Positions 61,824-64,000 of a DNA stretch of 64,000 nucleotides are shown piece after piece. Within the stretch, counting starts at the first letter, position 1. Each line of letters begins with the position of its first letter. Made by a program: the position numbers and the translations under genes. Under the pieces are notes generated by a model. It made no database searches. It saw only the letters and a program-made list of their open reading frames with translations, and was not told the origin of the DNA. Source of the stretch: Paenibacillus doosanensis (GTDB lineage: Bacteria; Bacillota; Bacilli; Paenibacillales; NBRC-103111). The stretch spans positions 1 to 64,000 of the forward strand of contig NZ_JANYUY010000008.1 in the NCBI RefSeq assembly GCF_025060755.1. Direction: 5' to 3'.

Positions 61824-62033
61824 AAGAATGGCTCCTTCTCCCCTAGGTACGCGGAAACGTCTTCCGATCGCTGTTACCCACCGTTCTTCTAAATTTCCCC
61901 AAATTCGACAGCAATCGGGCTCTAGCACCCTATTATATTGTAGTGTAACATAATTCGGCCCAAAGGGAAAAAGCCAGCCATCCCGGAACCTTGCGGTTGG
62001 ATGTCCGGCCTCATCGGTTATTTGCCCAATGGC
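61824..62033. other. Intergenic region with an inverted repeat
   Basis: CCGATCGCTGT (61864-61874) and ACAGCAATCGG (61908-61918) form a near-perfect inverted pair, sharing CTTCCGATCGCTGTT with the repeat near 24424. The terminator of the upstream gene lies at 61968-62009. Confidence 0.5.
61968..62009 (-). terminator. Terminator of the CvpA-transglutaminase operon
   Basis: On the minus strand a stem from GCCGGACATCCAACC to GGTTCCGGGATGGCTGGC, with GCAA loop and two mismatches, is followed by TTTTT. Confidence 0.75.
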
Positions 62034-63188
62034 TCAAACCTCGCGTATATGCGTTTCGTTGAAATTCGGCGGGTTGAACCAGTTGCCTCCGCTGGAAACC
62101 CAGGTCGAATCAAGCGGAACCCATTTCTCTTTATCGCTCAAATAAACTTCATTCCAGGCATGGGGACCGTAGCTTCCTTTGCCGTCGAAGCCGAGTCCCG
62201 TCACGACCTTGACGTCGAGCCCGACGGAGCGCGCCATCACCGCATACAGACGCGAATAATCGATACAGACCCCTTTGCGCGTCGCAAAGGTTTGCTCCGG
62301 CGTTTGCTCCTTCCAGATTCTTTGCTGCTCGTAGAGATCGACTTTATCCCAATCGTACTGGACGCGGGTTCCGACCCAGTCGTACAGCAGGCGCGCCTTC
62401 TCCTCGTCGGTTTTGCCCTTGGCCGTCACTTCCTTGGCCGCTTCAGAAATGTCGTTCGGAATCTTCGCATCGAGCACCTCGTATTTGCGCTGCAAAATGT
62501 TGCTGAATTCCTGCTCCACCGCTTTGGTGAACACGGGCAGCCGATTCTCGAAAAAATCGCCGGTGACCGGCTTGATGACGGTGCCTGCGCCTTTTTGGTA
62601 TAAAGCAGAGGCTTGAATATAATCGGCGGCGGGCGTCTGCGGAAACAAAGCGGCCGCAATAAACAGGACGGCGATAATAACCAGAGAGCGCCCGATTCCC
62701 GTAGCGCAGCCGATGACGCCGCCGGCAAGACTGCTGACGATATGGGAGAATCCTCCCCGACGGCCCCCAGGCCGCGGCGGTCCGGACATCCAGCTGTCCA
62801 TCAGCGGATCGATAGCGATGTAAAGCACACGCTTGATCAGGCAATAGCCGAGCACGAATAATATGCCGTAGCGCAGCAGCGAGAAATCGCGCATGCTTGT
62901 CATCAGCGTGTAGTAGAGCTGCTTGAGCGCTCCGAGATCCTCCGCCGGGATGTCCAGCTTCAGGGAGGCAAGCCATGTTTGCACCTGCGGCGAAGCCCAC
63001 GAGGCCAGCTTCCAGGCAAGCAGCAGCGCCAGTACGGTCGCCAGCGCTTCGGCCAGCATTAGCAGCAAATGGCGGGCCGACGCCGACGCGCCGCGCACCA
63101 CCCCTTGAACGGCCGACGCGGCCACGACGACCGCCAGCGCGATCGTGATCCAATTGTACGAGCCGATGGAACTCAGCCAGGAAGCCAT
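62034..63188 (-). CDS. CvpA-like membrane domain fused to a transglutaminase-like protease
   Basis: A 384-residue protein. The N-terminal part (about 10-185) has four hydrophobic helices, with the CvpA-like opening NWITIALAVVVAASAVQGVVRG. The C-terminal part is a transglutaminase-like domain with the catalytic triad C308 (RKGVCIDYSRL), H343 (GPHAWNEV) and D360 (VPLDSTW), and so is probably a peptidase or cross-linking enzyme. Likely extracytoplasmic, given the helix pattern. I start at the ATG at 63188, after GAGAGGTG. Third gene of a run with the 144-residue and 50-residue proteins, under an ECF-like promoter. The fusion is unusual to me. Confidence 0.85.
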   Translation of the reverse strand: MASWLSSIGSYNWITIALAVVVAASAVQGVVRGASASARHLLLMLAEALATVLALLLAWKLASWASPQVQTWLASLKLDIPAEDLGALKQLYYTLMTSMRDFSLLRYGILFVLGYCLIKRVLYIAIDPLMDSWMSGPPRPGGRRGGFSHIVSSLAGGVIGCATGIGRSLVIIAVLFIAAALFPQTPAADYIQASALYQKGAGTVIKPVTGDFFENRLPVFTKAVEQEFSNILQRKYEVLDAKIPNDISEAAKEVTAKGKTDEEKARLLYDWVGTRVQYDWDKVDLYEQQRIWKEQTPEQTFATRKGVCIDYSRLYAVMARSVGLDVKVVTGLGFDGKGSYGPHAWNEVYLSDKEKWVPLDSTWVSSGGNWFNPPNFNETHIREV

Positions 63189-63244
63189 GCCTGTCACCTC
63201 TCTCTTTTTTCGCAAGGCTGCGAAAGCCCTGAAAGCTTCGTTAT

Positions 63245-63679
63245 TTATATCTTCGTATTTTTCTTAGCTTGTTCGATCAGCGCATTGACGACATCATCCA
63301 TTTTCATCGTAAAGGTTTGATTCATGAACGTCACCTTCACTTCATTGGCTCCGGGATTTCCGTCAATTCGCAAGCTTTTGGTCGTTACGGTGAACGTTCC
63401 GTCCGGATTTTGCTTGTACTGCGCGTCCTTCATTTCCCCGGAAATGGTTTTGATCGCCTGAGCCTTCGCTTCCGCCGTTACCGCGGTGCCGATCTCCATC
63501 AGCTTATCCTTGTAGCTCGCTCCGTAAAAGAACAGCCCGGCGATAACCGCCAGCACGATAATCCATTTCACTAATGTCTTGACAATTTTGACGACGATGA
63601 ACAATACGACGATCGCCGCCACGACGACGAACCATCGCTCTTGTAAAAATGTCATAATGAAATTCGCATCCAAATCCAT
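63245..63679 (-). CDS. Membrane protein of unknown function
   Basis: A 144-residue protein with one or two hydrophobic N-terminal segments (about 15-55) followed by a soluble domain of about 85 residues (VTTKSLRIDGNPGANEVKVTFMNQTFTMKMDDVV), rich in beta-strand-like alternation. It is not a family I recognise. GGGGAGAG precedes the ATG. It is 49 bases after the small gene and 56 bases before the CvpA-transglutaminase gene, all in one transcript. Probably an envelope protein whose soluble part faces outside. Confidence 0.8.
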   Translation of the reverse strand: MDLDANFIMTFLQERWFVVVAAIVVLFIVVKIVKTLVKWIIVLAVIAGLFFYGASYKDKLMEIGTAVTAEAKAQAIKTISGEMKDAQYKQNPDGTFTVTTKSLRIDGNPGANEVKVTFMNQTFTMKMDDVVNALIEQAKKNTKI

Positions 63680-63728
63680 CTCTCCCCTTTCAATCTTCTT
63701 GCACCCCGACGCTCTGACGCGCCGCCGT

Positions 63729-63881
63729 TTACTCCTCTTCTCTGCGCCTTCTAAGCTCGGCCAGTTTGCGCTGGATCTCCTCCGACTTGTCCGCCCGCTT
63801 GATCTTCTTATAGGTGGATCTTACGCGCAGCAGCACGCCCGCCGCAACGGCGGCCAATACGATGATCAGAAATGAATCCAA
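63729..63881 (-). CDS. Short membrane-anchored protein, unknown function
   Basis: A 50-residue protein: a hydrophobic N-terminal helix (about 4-19, FLIIVLAAVAAGVLL) and a highly charged helical tail (STYKKIKRADKSEEIQRKLAELRRRREEE). It starts with TTG, 9 bases after GGGAGG. Below the size of most gene calls, but its ribosome binding site, its promoter and its place in the operon support it. A small scaffold or regulatory membrane peptide; no family recognised. Confidence 0.75.
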   Translation of the reverse strand: MDSFLIIVLAAVAAGVLLRVRSTYKKIKRADKSEEIQRKLAELRRRREEE

Positions 63882-63905
63882 TAATGCCGCCCTCCCGGAA
63901 ATGTA

Positions 63906-63932
63906 GTACGAGAACCGTCACAAAGAGTTCCA
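63906..63932 (-). promoter_or_regulatory. ECF sigma factor-type promoter of the envelope operon
   Basis: On the minus strand -35 TGGAAC (63927-63932), a 16-base spacer, then -10 CGTAC (63906-63910). It is close to the SigW/SigM/SigX consensus TGAAAC-N16-CGTA and lies 25 bases upstream of the 50-residue gene. Confidence 0.6.
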
Positions 63933-64000
63933 AAATAATGGTACTAACCCTAAGGCTTGTCACGTAAACGTAATGATAAGGCCGTCTCTTTGCAACCCTG

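Noticed and set aside
1-64000. tRNA, rRNA, CRISPR arrays and restriction or defence systems
   Set aside because: I saw no cloverleaf-like sequences, no regularly spaced repeats and no cas, toxin-antitoxin or restriction genes, apart from a lone HEPN protein and a lone RHH protein.

Overview
The window looks like a chromosomal segment of an endospore-forming Firmicute of the Paenibacillaceae (Paenibacillus, Cohnella or a close relative). The grounds are Gram-positive sdhCAB, KtrAB potassium uptake under a ydaO-type c-di-AMP riboswitch, the sporulation checkpoint gene sda with DnaA boxes, the dnaB/dnaI helicase loaders, HemQ, MntABCD, the yuiB/yumB/yutM/yutJ/yuzB/yutI gene set shared with Bacillus, strong AGGAGG ribosome binding sites and GC-rich coding DNA. 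It also carries menaquinone genes of the futalosine route (mqnE and a UbiD-type decarboxylase), which Bacillus subtilis lacks and paenibacilli use. This is an inference from gene content; no rRNA is present.

Region by region. (1) About 80-5280 is a compact, strikingly AT-rich integrative element: a Rep_trans-like replication initiator, a large P-loop NTPase, an excisionase-like HTH protein and a tyrosine integrase, with no recognisable cargo. (2) 5.4-7.9 kb holds a GH88 unsaturated glucuronyl hydrolase under a LacI-type repressor with a perfect 12-bp inverted operator. (3) 8.0-11.2 kb is sdhCAB. (4) 11.6-18 kb holds a LysR regulator, the ktrB-ktrA-CPA1 antiporter operon with its riboswitch, and a CPBP membrane protease. 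(5) 18-24.4 kb holds uvrC, trxA, a YqzM-like microprotein, dnaI, dnaB, ywbE and yuiB. (6) 24.4-32.6 kb holds a MITE-like repeat, hemQ, a type II NADH dehydrogenase with a Rex-like operator, sda, a small Cys-rich protein, erpA, mqnE, yutJ, yuzB and yutI. (7) 32.6-45.4 kb holds an SDR, a HEPN protein, the mqnL-type decarboxylase, ctaA, a thioredoxin-like protein, an SPFH protein with a ribbon-helix-helix partner, a copper-amine-oxidase-N-domain lipoprotein, a DUF2515 protein, a HAD hydrolase, a DeoR regulator and two GNAT acetyltransferases. (8) 45.4-46.1 kb is a repeat-rich gene-free stretch. (9) 46.1-52.8 kb holds a MOP-family flippase, a DUF456 protein, HAD hydrolases, asparagine synthase and a Crp/Fnr regulator. 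(10) 53.1-56.8 kb is mntABCD. (11) 57-64 kb holds an M29 aminopeptidase, a hemerythrin-like protein, a class B PBP, a HAD hydrolase and a three-gene envelope operon with a CvpA-transglutaminase fusion behind an ECF-type promoter.

How the genes fit together. Much of the window serves respiration and redox: succinate dehydrogenase and type II NADH dehydrogenase reduce menaquinone, mqnE and the UbiD decarboxylase make it, ctaA makes heme A for the oxidase, hemQ makes heme, and erpA, yutI and yuzB handle iron-sulfur clusters. A second theme is ion homeostasis (c-di-AMP-controlled K+ and Mn/Zn import). A third is replication control: dnaB/dnaI, and sda, which couples replication initiation to sporulation.

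I found no tRNA, rRNA, CRISPR array, restriction-modification system or recognised defence island. The most novel-looking items are the small AT-rich integrative element with a three-way-junction RNA structure between xis and int, the K+ uptake/antiporter operon behind one c-di-AMP riboswitch, the MITE-like repeat with partial copies elsewhere in the window, and the ECF-promoter envelope operon.
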